Assembly (NCBI RefSeq): GCF_003206065.1
Contig: NZ_PZJQ01000002.1
Location: 835,883 to 899,882 of the forward strand
Direction of reading: 5' to 3'
Length of the DNA: 64,000 bases
DNA from: Salinicola halimionae
Lineage (GTDB): Bacteria; Pseudomonadota; Gammaproteobacteria; Pseudomonadales; Halomonadaceae
Position 1 is the stretch's first letter; each line of letters starts with the position of its first letter. The notes under the pieces are model-generated. The model was not told the origin of the DNA. It did no database searches and saw only the letters and a program-made list of their open reading frames with translations. Of this stretch, positions 34,263 to 42,530 are shown piece by piece. The position numbers were made by a program, and so were the translations under genes.

Positions 34263-35762
34263 TCAGCGTTGCCAGCCGATGACCTCCAGCGTTCGCTGCC
34301 GATGGGTTTCGGTCATCTGACTCATCAGGCTCCCGCCTACGCATATGACCAGATTCAGCAACAGTCCCCACAGGCCGCTGTAGACCCCCAGCGGGCGGAA
34401 ACCAGCGAAGGTAAAGGCGGCGGCGAGCACGGTTCCTGCAAGCATGCCGATGAAGACGGCCTGTGTGTTGAGCCGGCTCCAGTAGAGACCGAGGATCAGC
34501 GCCGGCGCGGTCTGGATCAACACTTCGAACTTGAGCACGAAGATCTGATACAGCGTGCCTGGCGGATACCAGGCGATCAGTACCAGCACGATGACCGCAG
34601 CGACCCCGACCAGTTTACCCACCAGGATCTTGCGTGATTCCTCCGCGTTCGGCGCGATATATCTTCCGTAAAGGTCATTGGAGATGATTGACGAGAACGT
34701 CAGCAGCACCGAGTCGGCCGTCGACACGATGGCCGCGATCACGCCACCGAACAGCAGCACCATCGCCCAGTAGAAGAAGGCATTCTGATTGGCGAGGGCA
34801 TTGGCCATCATTCCCACCAGCTGTTCGGATTCCGCGGTGGTCAGGTCGGGAAAGGCGGAGATGCCGATGATTCCGACCATGAACACCACGCCGGCGGTGA
34901 GAAACGGCATGTAGGCCATGCGGATAAAGGAACGCTTGAGCGTGCGCTCGCTGCGTGCCGCGAAAATTCGTTGGAAGGCATGCGGGTAGATCGCCGCCCC
35001 GATGCCGACCAGCACCAGCAGACAGAACCAGGTGGTGAGGCTTCCTCCTGTTGGTGCACCGAGCTTCTGCGGAGCCTCGGCGATCATCGTCTCGGCTGCC
35101 GTGGGTAGCCCGCCCAGGTAGATCAGCGAGCCGATCAGCAAGGTGAACACGCCGAACAGCAGTGCGATGCCCTGGATCGTGTCCGTATAGGCCACCGAGC
35201 GCATCCCGCCCAGCCAGCTATAGGCGACCATGATCACGATGAAGAACACCACGCCGACCTGATAGGGAATCGTGCCGCCGGTAAGACCGGACACGCCCTG
35301 GCCGATGGCGACGAACTGCTCGAGCAGATAGTTGCCGAGGCCATAGAGCATCAGGATCGCGGCCAGAATTGTGACCTTTTTCGAGCGGAAGCGCAGATCG
35401 ATCCAGTCCACCGGTGTCAGCAGGTTGAAACGTCGGCCCAGTGCATAGAGCCGCGGCGCAAACAACAGATAGACCATGATGATCATGATGAAGAACGGCA
35501 CCGATACCAGATATTGGTAGCCGAGGCGGTAGGCTGTCGGCGGATAGCCGACTACCGTGTTACCGCTGTACTGGGTGGCGAAAAAGGTGAAGAACAGCAC
35601 CATGGCGCCGAGACCTCGGCCGCCCAGATAGTACTCGTCCAGACTCTCGCGAACGCCGCGATTGCGCAGAAAAGCGTAGACACCCACGGCAAGCATTAGA
35701 CCGCCGTAGAGCATCAGCACCAGAATGCCGGACCACCCGCTGAAGGCCAGTTCCACTTCCAT
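34263..35762 (-). CDS. sodium:solute symporter (SSS family)
   Basis: A 499-residue SSS symporter with about 13 helices. The signature YYLGGRGLGAMVLFFTFFATQYSGNTVVGYP (in parts: YYLGGRGLGAMV and YSGNTVVGYP) resembles the pantothenate/monocarboxylate branch. The sodium-site region is IVSTADSVLLTFSSIISNDLYG. The ATG at 35762 is chosen because GAGGAG lies 8 bases upstream; GTG at 35768 would be too close. It directly follows a small membrane protein gene, a pair that is common for this SSS branch. Confidence 0.9.
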   Translation of the reverse strand: MEVELAFSGWSGILVLMLYGGLMLAVGVYAFLRNRGVRESLDEYYLGGRGLGAMVLFFTFFATQYSGNTVVGYPPTAYRLGYQYLVSVPFFIMIIMVYLLFAPRLYALGRRFNLLTPVDWIDLRFRSKKVTILAAILMLYGLGNYLLEQFVAIGQGVSGLTGGTIPYQVGVVFFIVIMVAYSWLGGMRSVAYTDTIQGIALLFGVFTLLIGSLIYLGGLPTAAETMIAEAPQKLGAPTGGSLTTWFCLLVLVGIGAAIYPHAFQRIFAARSERTLKRSFIRMAYMPFLTAGVVFMVGIIGISAFPDLTTAESEQLVGMMANALANQNAFFYWAMVLLFGGVIAAIVSTADSVLLTFSSIISNDLYGRYIAPNAEESRKILVGKLVGVAAVIVLVLIAWYPPGTLYQIFVLKFEVLIQTAPALILGLYWSRLNTQAVFIGMLAGTVLAAAFTFAGFRPLGVYSGLWGLLLNLVICVGGSLMSQMTETHRQRTLEVIGWQR

Positions 35763-35764
35763 CG

Positions 35765-36001
35765 TCACAGCTCCTCGTCATCGTCAGCGTCGGTTTCCCA
35801 CTGGGTCATCACCACCCAGGTGATGAAGATCGACAGCGCAAGCGAGGCGATCAGGATGATCAGCGCCCAGTACGGGATGCCAAAGAACAGCGGCGACCAG
35901 GAGCCGGCGGGGAAATACCAGGGATTGATCAGGGCAAAGAGAATGACGAAGCCGATCCAGACCAGGGGTTTCTTGACCGGTTCGCTGATTCTTTTCTTCA
36001 T
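35765..36001 (-). CDS. small membrane protein paired with the SSS symporter
   Basis: A 78-residue protein with two membrane helices (about residues 13-30 and 40-65) and an acidic tail (TDADDDEEL). It precedes the symporter gene by 2 bp and carries the ribosome site of that gene in its last codons. Such small two-helix partners (DUF-type, similar in idea to DUF3311 and YhdT proteins) accompany SSS carriers. The start ATG at 36001 is the only one giving a membrane protein of normal form. Confidence 0.8.
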   Translation of the reverse strand: MKKRISEPVKKPLVWIGFVILFALINPWYFPAGSWSPLFFGIPYWALIILIASLALSIFITWVVMTQWETDADDDEEL

Positions 36002-36226
36002 GAAGGCACCTCGATGGCGTGCGCAATGGCAGGGTGAATTCGGCGAAATAGAGCCGAAAATGGCCAGCGGCGGCGAGCGAGGGACTATAGCCATCCGTGG
36101 CGATGGATGGCCATTATCGTTTGGCAAAGCGGGGCTTCGTCTATGGCGAAGATGTGCGACATTGGTCGCAAATGTTGTTTGAACAGACCGTGCTGCCCGA
36201 GAAACGGACGATCGATCGCCTTACCG

Positions 36227-37528
36227 CTATCGTCTTCTCAGCATCCAGGCGGCGCCAACGGCAGAAATCAGGCAGCCGGCGGCGAGGTAGATGGCGACCG
36301 GGGTCCAGCTGCCGTCGTAAACATCCACCAGCGCGGCGGCGATGAACGGCGTGAATCCCCCGCCAATCACGCTGGCGACCTGATAGCCGACCCCGGCACC
36401 GCTGTAACGGTAGGCGGTGCCGAACAGCTCGGCGAAGATCGGCTGCTGCACGCTGACCACCATGTCGTGGGCGAGGTTGGCGAGCGCCACGGCAAAGATC
36501 ACGATCCACACGATCGAACCGGCCTGCAGCGCCATGAAGAACGGAAAGGCGGCCAGCACGCCGACGATGGCGCCGGTGATGTAGACGCGCCGTCGCCCCA
36601 GCGTGTCGGCGAGCCAGGCGAACAGCGGGATGGTGACGCAGCTGATCGCGCCGACCAGCAGCCCGATGTGCAAGAACAGATCCCGTGAGAGATCGAGATA
36701 GCCGGTGGAGTAACTCAGCGCGAAGGTGGTCACGATATACATCGTGAACAGCTCGGCCAGGCGCATGGCGATGATGGTCCCGAAGGCGCCGGGATGGCGT
36801 TTGAGCGCCTCGATGATCGGCGCTCTCGATGGCTTCGGGTCATCCCGTTTGACCGCTTCGACGAATTCCGGCGACTCTTCGAGGCTAGAGCGAATCTTCA
36901 ACGCGACCAGCACCAGTACCACGCTGAACAGGAACGGCAGGCGCCAGCCCCAGGCCGTGAAGTCGGCGTCGCTCAGCCAGTAGCTGAGCAATGAGACGCT
37001 ACCGGTGGCCAGGATAAGGCCCACCCCGTAACCCACCTGCACGCCGCTCGAATAGAATGCGCGTCGGCCTTTGGGTGCGCTTTCCACGGCCATCAGTGCA
37101 GCGCCACCCCATTCGCCACCCACGGCAAAGCCCTGAATCGCCCGCAGCGTCACCAGCAGGATCGGCGCCCACACGCCGATCTGCGCATAGGTCGGCAGCA
37201 GGCCTATCAGCGCCGTCGCACCGCCCATCAGAATGACCGTCAGAATCAGCATGCGCTTGCGCCCGAGACGGTCGCCGAAGTGGCCAAACACGACGCCACC
37301 CAACGGCCGAAACAGGAAGCCGACGCCAAAGGTCGCCAGTGCGGCCAGCGTACCCGCCGCCGGGCTGACATTGGGGAAAAACTGCGAATTGAAGACCAGC
37401 GCGGCGACGATGCCGTAGAGCAGGAAGTCATACCAGTCGACGACAGCGCCTGCGAAGCTGCCAATGGCGGCACGCCGAGCCTGGCTCGTCGACGGGGGGG
37501 TGGCGGTGGTCGCTGTTGATACGCTCAT
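36227..37528 (-). CDS. MHS-family major facilitator transporter
   Basis: A 433-residue proton symporter of the metabolite:H+ symporter branch (ShiA/KgtP/CitA type) with 12 helices. The MHS start SFAGAVVDWYDFLLYGIVAALVF, given in parts as GAVVDWYDFLLYG and AALVF, is clear. The loop motifs GHFGDRLGRKRML and RAIQGFAVGGEWGGAALMAVE are also clear. ShiA-type carriers take up shikimate, while others move 2-oxoglutarate or citrate. With the 3-dehydroshikimate dehydratase-like gene 3 kb away, shikimate or a related ring acid is a fair guess. Confidence 0.88.
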   Translation of the reverse strand: MSVSTATTATPPSTSQARRAAIGSFAGAVVDWYDFLLYGIVAALVFNSQFFPNVSPAAGTLAALATFGVGFLFRPLGGVVFGHFGDRLGRKRMLILTVILMGGATALIGLLPTYAQIGVWAPILLVTLRAIQGFAVGGEWGGAALMAVESAPKGRRAFYSSGVQVGYGVGLILATGSVSLLSYWLSDADFTAWGWRLPFLFSVVLVLVALKIRSSLEESPEFVEAVKRDDPKPSRAPIIEALKRHPGAFGTIIAMRLAELFTMYIVTTFALSYSTGYLDLSRDLFLHIGLLVGAISCVTIPLFAWLADTLGRRRVYITGAIVGVLAAFPFFMALQAGSIVWIVIFAVALANLAHDMVVSVQQPIFAELFGTAYRYSGAGVGYQVASVIGGGFTPFIAAALVDVYDGSWTPVAIYLAAGCLISAVGAAWMLRRR

Positions 37529-37705
37529 CCGTAACTCTCGGTCGTCGTTGTCATGTCATCGAGGCGTTTTTATCGGGTGCTTGCATCGATGCGTTGGCGG
37601 CGCCGTATCTTACGCGATTGGGGGAAGAGACACAGGCTTGATCGAGGCGACGACAGTTGCTGACCTCGACATTTCTGATTCCGGTATCACAGACTTCGGC
37701 ACTAC

Positions 37706-38773
37706 TCATTCCGACAAGATTTGGATCTCCCGGTCCCAACGTCGTAAAAACGCCTGTCGGCGCAGTGAATCGACGAAGGCGAGCAGGGTGGCATTGATCG
37801 GAATCGGGTAGAGATGATCGCCGACCTGATCGCGTAATCGCTGGGCGGTGTAGGGGCCGATGACGTCGTCTCGCACGCTGAACAGCGGGGTCTGGCCGGC
37901 CAGAATATGCTGGCCGCGCTGGCTCAGCAGAAAGCGGACGAAGCGTCTGGCGGCCGCCGGGTGTGGCGCGTCGCGATGGACGAACGCCATGCGCATCAGC
38001 ACCAGCGAGTAGTCGTTGGGCACCTGAACGATGATGTCGGGGTGGGTCTGCGCCCAGAGCAGCGCGTAGGAACCCAGCAGGTTGTAGCCGAGCCAGTAGC
38101 GGCCGTCGCTAAGCCCCTCCAGCATGCGCTGGGTGGTGGGTTCGAGCTGCACGTTGGCGGCGCCCATGGCAGCGATCAGGTCCCACATTCGTGGCGTGTA
38201 GCGGGCATCCTGCTGAAGCAGCGTGTAACCGACGCCACTGTCTCGTGGCGAGTAGCTCACCACACGGCCGTCGAGCCACTGTCGATAGTGGGTCAGTAGA
38301 TCGAGCAGATCGCGGTGGGTTTCCGGTGGTGGCATGTGCGAGGCCAGTTCGAGGCGATAGGCGATCACCACCGGCTCGAAGGTGAAGCCGAATACCTCGT
38401 CGCGCCATTTGGCCCAAGCCGGCCATTGATCGACCTCCGGCGCCTCCAGCGGTTGGGCCAGGCCTTCGTTGCTGAGCGCCATCTGCCACGGCATGGCAGA
38501 ACTGATCACCACGTCCGGCGGTTTTGCGTGATCTCGCGCGCGCTGGTCGACCTCCAGCGTCGAGCGATCGCGATAGTCGAGGTCGATCTGTGGATTCTCG
38601 GCCGCGAAAGCGGCCAGCATCGGATCGACGATCTGGCGGTCCAGCGCGGCTTCGATGATCAGCTTTTCGTCGGCTTGGGCAACGCCGATGGGGCCGCCAG
38701 GGCTCAGCCCCGGGGGCAACCAAAGGGATAGCCATAGAGCCAGAATCAGACCGACGTGCAGGCGTCGCCTCAT
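37706..38773 (-). CDS. periplasmic solute-binding protein coupled to the TctDE two-component system
   Basis: A 355-residue exported protein. The signal peptide is long (RRRLHVGLILALWLSLWL, cleavage near VAQADE, residues about 34-36). The body resembles iron-type or PgtC-type ABC binding proteins (DYRDRSTLEVDQRA, PDVVISSAMPWQMALSNEG, GFTFEPVVIAYR). No ABC permease or ATPase genes are near. The gene overlaps the tctE stop by ATGA, so it is translated with the kinase. The layout suggests a periplasmic sensor that presents a ligand to the kinase rather than a transport protein, as proposed for PgtC. Confidence 0.8.
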   Translation of the reverse strand: MRRRLHVGLILALWLSLWLPPGLSPGGPIGVAQADEKLIIEAALDRQIVDPMLAAFAAENPQIDLDYRDRSTLEVDQRARDHAKPPDVVISSAMPWQMALSNEGLAQPLEAPEVDQWPAWAKWRDEVFGFTFEPVVIAYRLELASHMPPPETHRDLLDLLTHYRQWLDGRVVSYSPRDSGVGYTLLQQDARYTPRMWDLIAAMGAANVQLEPTTQRMLEGLSDGRYWLGYNLLGSYALLWAQTHPDIIVQVPNDYSLVLMRMAFVHRDAPHPAAARRFVRFLLSQRGQHILAGQTPLFSVRDDVIGPYTAQRLRDQVGDHLYPIPINATLLAFVDSLRRQAFLRRWDREIQILSE

Positions 38774-40194
38774 GTTTCACTCTCCTCGAACGGCGCGCAG
38801 CGTGGCAGCGTCAGCGAAACCCTGAGCCCATGGGGATCTCGGAGAGAAACCGTCAGATGGCTGCCGTGACGGTCGGCAATGGAGTCGGCGATGGCCAGGC
38901 CGAGTCCGGAGCCGTGCGTGTCCTGGCGTTGGCCTCGCTCGAACGGCTGGGTCAGTCGCGCGAGCGACTCGGTATCGACTCCGGGTCCATTGTCCTCGAT
39001 GGTCAGGATCACTCGTTCGGCGTCGCCGTCATGGTCATCGATGGTGAGCCCCAGCGTGATCTCGCTACCGGGCGGTGTGTAGCGGCAGGCGTTATCGATC
39101 AGGTTGTTGAGCAGTTCGTGTAGCGCCCAGCGTTCTCCTTCGACCCAGACGGGCGTGTCGACGTCGATGGCCAGGCCCAGATCGTGGTCGCGACTATCCT
39201 GACGATCGGCCCAGTCGATGGCGACTTCGCGCATCAATTGATCCAGCATCAGCGGCTGGCGCCCGTGTCCTGGCGCCAGATGTTGTAGCCGAGTGATACT
39301 CAGCATCTGCCCGGCCAGGCGGCTGGTGCGTTCGGCGCTGTCGTGAACGGTGGTCAATGCCTGATACCAGGCATCGGGATCCCGGCGGGTCAGCGCCAAT
39401 TCGCTCGTGCTCTGGAGCCCAGCGAGTGGGGTCTTGAGCTGGTGCGAGGCGTCGGCGATGAAGCGCAGCAGCGCATCGCGATGATGACGCTGATCGGCAA
39501 ACAGGCGGTTAAGCGTCTCGATCAGTTCCTGCATTTCCTGAGGGACGCCAAGCGTCAATGGGCTGATATCGTCAGCGCGACGATCGCGTAATGCCTGGCG
39601 CAGACGACGCAGCGGCGCCAGCATCGTGCGCATCGCGATCGCCACCAGTGCCGCTGTGATCAGGACCATCGCCGCGAAGCGAGTCGCGCTCTTGCGAAAC
39701 AACTCCTGTGCCAGCAGATCGCGACCGCGACGCGTATGGCCCACCCACAGTTGCACCGGCTCCTGGGTATCCCAGCCGGCGGAATCCACCTCGCGGCCAC
39801 TGAGACGAATCGGCCGGCCATCGTAGACGGCATCGAGATAGACCGGCTGATGGCGGGCCTGCTCCTGCATGGCGGCGGTGATGGGCAGATCGGCGTTCTG
39901 TGTAATCGAGACCCCGTTATCCGCCTGCAGCCAGTAGAACACCCGCTCCTGCCAGCGGGTAGCGAGGATCTGCAGCGCCGACGCCGGCATTTCCAGGGTC
40001 GGCTTCCCTTCCGGCCACTGCAGCGACTCGGCGATGGTCAGGCTGGCGGCCTCCAGTTGGCCGTCCATTGCGCGATCCGCCGCCTTGCGGGCGCTGGTGT
40101 AGGCCTCGATCAACAACAGCGTGCCGAGGCCGGCGACGATCACGATCAGCCAGAGCGTCAGACGGCGCTTGAGCGAGGTGCGCGATGAAATCAC
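38770..40194 (-). CDS. tctE: sensor histidine kinase TctE-like
   Basis: A 474-residue membrane kinase. Helix 1 is at about residues 12-30 and helix 2 at about 170-190, enclosing a periplasmic sensor domain of about 140 residues. The HisKA box FIADASHQLKTPLAGLQS has its His near 254. The ATPase has N-box LLNNLIDNACRYTPPGSE, G1 EDNGPGVD and G2 GSGLGLAIADSIA. Genes overlap by 4 bp on both sides (tctD before, binding protein after). In Salmonella, TctDE controls tricarboxylate uptake, and here the operon is divergent from a tctCBA operon. Confidence 0.92.
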   Translation of the reverse strand: MISSRTSLKRRLTLWLIVIVAGLGTLLLIEAYTSARKAADRAMDGQLEAASLTIAESLQWPEGKPTLEMPASALQILATRWQERVFYWLQADNGVSITQNADLPITAAMQEQARHQPVYLDAVYDGRPIRLSGREVDSAGWDTQEPVQLWVGHTRRGRDLLAQELFRKSATRFAAMVLITAALVAIAMRTMLAPLRRLRQALRDRRADDISPLTLGVPQEMQELIETLNRLFADQRHHRDALLRFIADASHQLKTPLAGLQSTSELALTRRDPDAWYQALTTVHDSAERTSRLAGQMLSITRLQHLAPGHGRQPLMLDQLMREVAIDWADRQDSRDHDLGLAIDVDTPVWVEGERWALHELLNNLIDNACRYTPPGSEITLGLTIDDHDGDAERVILTIEDNGPGVDTESLARLTQPFERGQRQDTHGSGLGLAIADSIADRHGSHLTVSLRDPHGLRVSLTLPRCAPFEESET

Positions 40195-40883
40195 TCGTGC
40201 CGCGCCTCGTCGAACGTCTCCCGAGAGGCTTCGAGCCGATAGCCCAGCCCGCGCAGCGTGCGGATCGACAAGCCGGACCCCGCCAGACGTTTGCGCAGCC
40301 GGCTGACGTAGACGTCCAGGGCGTTGGCGCCCACCGCGTCGAAGCCGAACAGCCGGTTTTCCAGCGCCTCGCGCTGAACGATTCGCCCGGCATTGAGCAT
40401 CAGCGCTTCCAGCAGGCTGAATTCCCGCCTTGGCAGGTCCAGCGAGGTGTCGTTCAACCAGGCGCTGGCCGAGCGGGTATCCAGCACCAGCGCACCGAAG
40501 CGCACGCTGTTATCGAGCCGCTGCTGGCTGCGACGCAGCAGGGCGCGAACCCGCGCTTCCAGCTCGGTGATCGAGAACGGCTTGGCGAGATAGTCGTCGG
40601 CGCCGAGGTCCAGCCCGCGCACGCGATCCTCGAGGGCGTCCCGTGCCGTCAAGATCATCACCGGCGTGGGGTCGGCGTGGGCACGTAGCCATTCCAGTAC
40701 GCCGAGACCGCTGCCATCGGGCAGGCCGAGGTCGAGCAGGACCAGATCGAAGCGGCCTTGGCGCAGCGCCTGGATGGCATCGTCGACGCGAGCCAGGGCA
40801 TCGACGGTGTAGCCGTGGCGGGTCATCGCCTGGGTCAGCGAGCGCGACAGCAGCGGGTCATCCTCGATAACGAGCAGGTGCAT
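40191..40883 (-). CDS. tctD: OmpR-family response regulator TctD-like
   Basis: A 230-residue response regulator. The receiver domain has the acidic pocket IEDD at residues 6-9, the phospho-acceptor Asp51 in LVLLDLGLPDG, and the conserved Lys in YLAKPF. The C-terminal winged helix (about 130-220, RREFSLLEALMLNAGRIVQREALENRLFG in part) binds DNA. It starts the tctD-tctE-binding-protein operon, which faces away from tctCBA. It should switch on tctCBA when the kinase senses its acid (inference from the family). Confidence 0.93.
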   Translation of the reverse strand: MHLLVIEDDPLLSRSLTQAMTRHGYTVDALARVDDAIQALRQGRFDLVLLDLGLPDGSGLGVLEWLRAHADPTPVMILTARDALEDRVRGLDLGADDYLAKPFSITELEARVRALLRRSQQRLDNSVRFGALVLDTRSASAWLNDTSLDLPRREFSLLEALMLNAGRIVQREALENRLFGFDAVGANALDVYVSRLRKRLAGSGLSIRTLRGLGYRLEASRETFDEARHE

Positions 40884-40909
40884 GGCGGTGTCTCGGCGTC
40901 ATCGAGCTC

Positions 40910-40957
40910 TTGTCGTATGCGACTAATGTCCTATGCGACTAATGTCTTATACGACAA
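40910..40957. promoter_or_regulatory. candidate TctD operator: direct and inverted repeats
   Basis: The 15-bp word TATGCGACTAATGTC occurs twice (40916-40930 and 40932-40946), 16 bp apart. The pair is bracketed by TTGTCGTAT (40910) and ATACGACAA (40949), a perfect 9-bp inverted repeat. The block sits 27 bp upstream of tctD and 129 bp upstream of tctC. Tandem direct repeats are how OmpR-type regulators usually bind. Confidence 0.6.
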
Positions 40958-41085
40958 AGGTTTAGATGACAGGTTGATGAAAGGTTAGCGCTCTAGCATC
41001 GCGCTGTCGGTAGGCAAAGCCGGCCCGAGTCCGGTGCCCGCCATGAGCTTTGCGAGCATAACAACCCAGGTAGGAGACGCACAGC

Positions 41086-42075
41086 ATGCCAAACTCTCGA
41101 ATCATTCCTCGCTGGCTGGTCGCCGTCGTGACCGGCGGCGCGCTGCTGGCCGGCGCCGTCCAGGCCCAGGCCAAGCCCCCCGAATGTATCGCACCGGCCA
41201 AGCCGGGCGGCGGTTACGATCTGACCTGTCGTCTGGCGGCCAATGGCCTGCAGGAGGCCAAGCTGATCGACGAGCCGATGATGGTCAGCTACATGCCCGG
41301 CGGGATCGGTGCCGTGGCCTATAACCATTTGACCGGCGTGCGCGACGACGATCCCAACCTGATCGTGGCAGCCAGCACCGGCGCCGCACTCAATCTGGCG
41401 CTGGGCAAGTTCGGTCAGCAGCACAAGGTCGACGACGTACGCTGGCTGGGCGCGCTGGGTGTCGACTACGGCGCCGTGGTGGTGCGCAAGGATGCGCCGT
41501 GGAACAACCTCGACGAGCTGATGAAGGCGATGAAGAAGGATCCCTCCAGCGTGGTGATCGGCGCCGGCGGCACGATCGGTAGTCAGGACTGGATGAAGGC
41601 CGCGCTGATGGCCAAGGCCGACGATGTCGATCCGCGCAAGCTGCGTTACGTCTCCTTCGAGGGCGGCGGCGAGGCGCTGGCGGCACTGCTGGGCGAGCAC
41701 ATCCAGGTCTTCACCGGCGATCTGGCCGAGCTCAAGCCGCAGCTCGACAGCGGCGAGATCCGCATCCTGGCGGCGCTTTCCGAAGAGCGCATGGGCGGAC
41801 CTTACGCCGATATCCCGACCGCCAAGGAGCAGGGTTACGACGTCGAATGGCCGATCTGGCGCGGTTACTACATGGGCCCCAATGTCAGCGATGAAGCCTA
41901 TCAGCAGTGGGCTGATCGTCTGCGCGAACTGAATGACACCGACAGCTTCAAGAAGCTGCGCGAAGGGCGCGGTCTGTTCCCGATGTCCAAGTTCGGTGAC
42001 GACTTCCACCAGTACGTCAAGAAGCAGGTCGCTGACTTCGAGCAGCTCGCCAAGGAAGTGGGTCTGACTCAATGA
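41086..42075 (+). CDS. tctC: TctC-family solute receptor of TTT system 2
   Basis: A 329-residue periplasmic binding protein. A signal peptide (WLVAVVTGGALLAGAV, cleavage after VQAQA) precedes PECIAPAKPGGGYDLTCRLAANGL, shown as PECIAPAKPGGGYDLTCRL. This matches the citrate/tricarballylate branch of TctC. The loop MVSYMPGGIGAVAYN and SFEGGGEALAALLGEHIQVF are family features. Its stop overlaps tctB by ATGA. Divergent tctDE, a nearby aconitase gene and this subfamily make citrate or a related tricarboxylate the likely cargo. Confidence 0.92.
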   Translation: MPNSRIIPRWLVAVVTGGALLAGAVQAQAKPPECIAPAKPGGGYDLTCRLAANGLQEAKLIDEPMMVSYMPGGIGAVAYNHLTGVRDDDPNLIVAASTGAALNLALGKFGQQHKVDDVRWLGALGVDYGAVVVRKDAPWNNLDELMKAMKKDPSSVVIGAGGTIGSQDWMKAALMAKADDVDPRKLRYVSFEGGGEALAALLGEHIQVFTGDLAELKPQLDSGEIRILAALSEERMGGPYADIPTAKEQGYDVEWPIWRGYYMGPNVSDEAYQQWADRLRELNDTDSFKKLREGRGLFPMSKFGDDFHQYVKKQVADFEQLAKEVGLTQ

Positions 42076-42530
42076 AACTCGCCGCCGACCGTGTCCTGAG
42101 TTTGCTGTTGCTCGGTCTGGCGGCGTTCGTCGCTGTCCAGGCCTGGCAGCTGCAGGTGCCTTTCAGCTACGACCCGCTGGGGCCGAAGGCCGTCCCGCTG
42201 ATGTTGGCGGGGCTGCTGGCGATTCTGGCCGTCGTGCTGTTCGTTCGCCCCGGCGCCAGTGGTGAATGGCCGACCGGTGCGCTGCTGCTGCGACTCGTGT
42301 TCACCATGGCGGTGCTGGGCTTCTACGCGGCGCTGTTCATCAATCTGGGCTTTTTAGTGACGACGGCGCTGGTCAGCATCGTCATCGCCTGGCTGTTCGG
42401 GGCCACGCCGCTGAAGGCGGTCGTCGGCGGTCTGCTGCTGGCGTTGGGCAGTTACCTGCTATTTACCTACGGACTGGGGATCTCGCTGCCGACCGGTAGC
42501 TGGATCGAGCCGCTGCTGGGGAGCGACTGA
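42072..42530 (+). CDS. tctB: TctB small membrane subunit of TTT system 2
   Basis: A 152-residue protein with four predicted helices (about residues 8-24, 38-56, 72-110 in two, and 115-135). The N-terminal pattern VLSLLLLGLAAFVAVQAWQL followed by FSYDPLGPKAVPLMLAGLLA is typical of TctB. It overlaps tctC by 4 bp at the start and is followed immediately by tctA, so all three genes are one translational unit. TctB is required for transport by the large subunit, though its mechanism is not known. Confidence 0.9.
   Translation: MKLAADRVLSLLLLGLAAFVAVQAWQLQVPFSYDPLGPKAVPLMLAGLLAILAVVLFVRPGASGEWPTGALLLRLVFTMAVLGFYAALFINLGFLVTTALVSIVIAWLFGATPLKAVVGGLLLALGSYLLFTYGLGISLPTGSWIEPLLGSD

Noticed and set aside
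37706..38773. ABC transporter for iron or a similar solute
   Set aside because: Only the binding protein is present, overlapped with a kinase gene; no permease or ATPase follows, so a sensing role is preferred.
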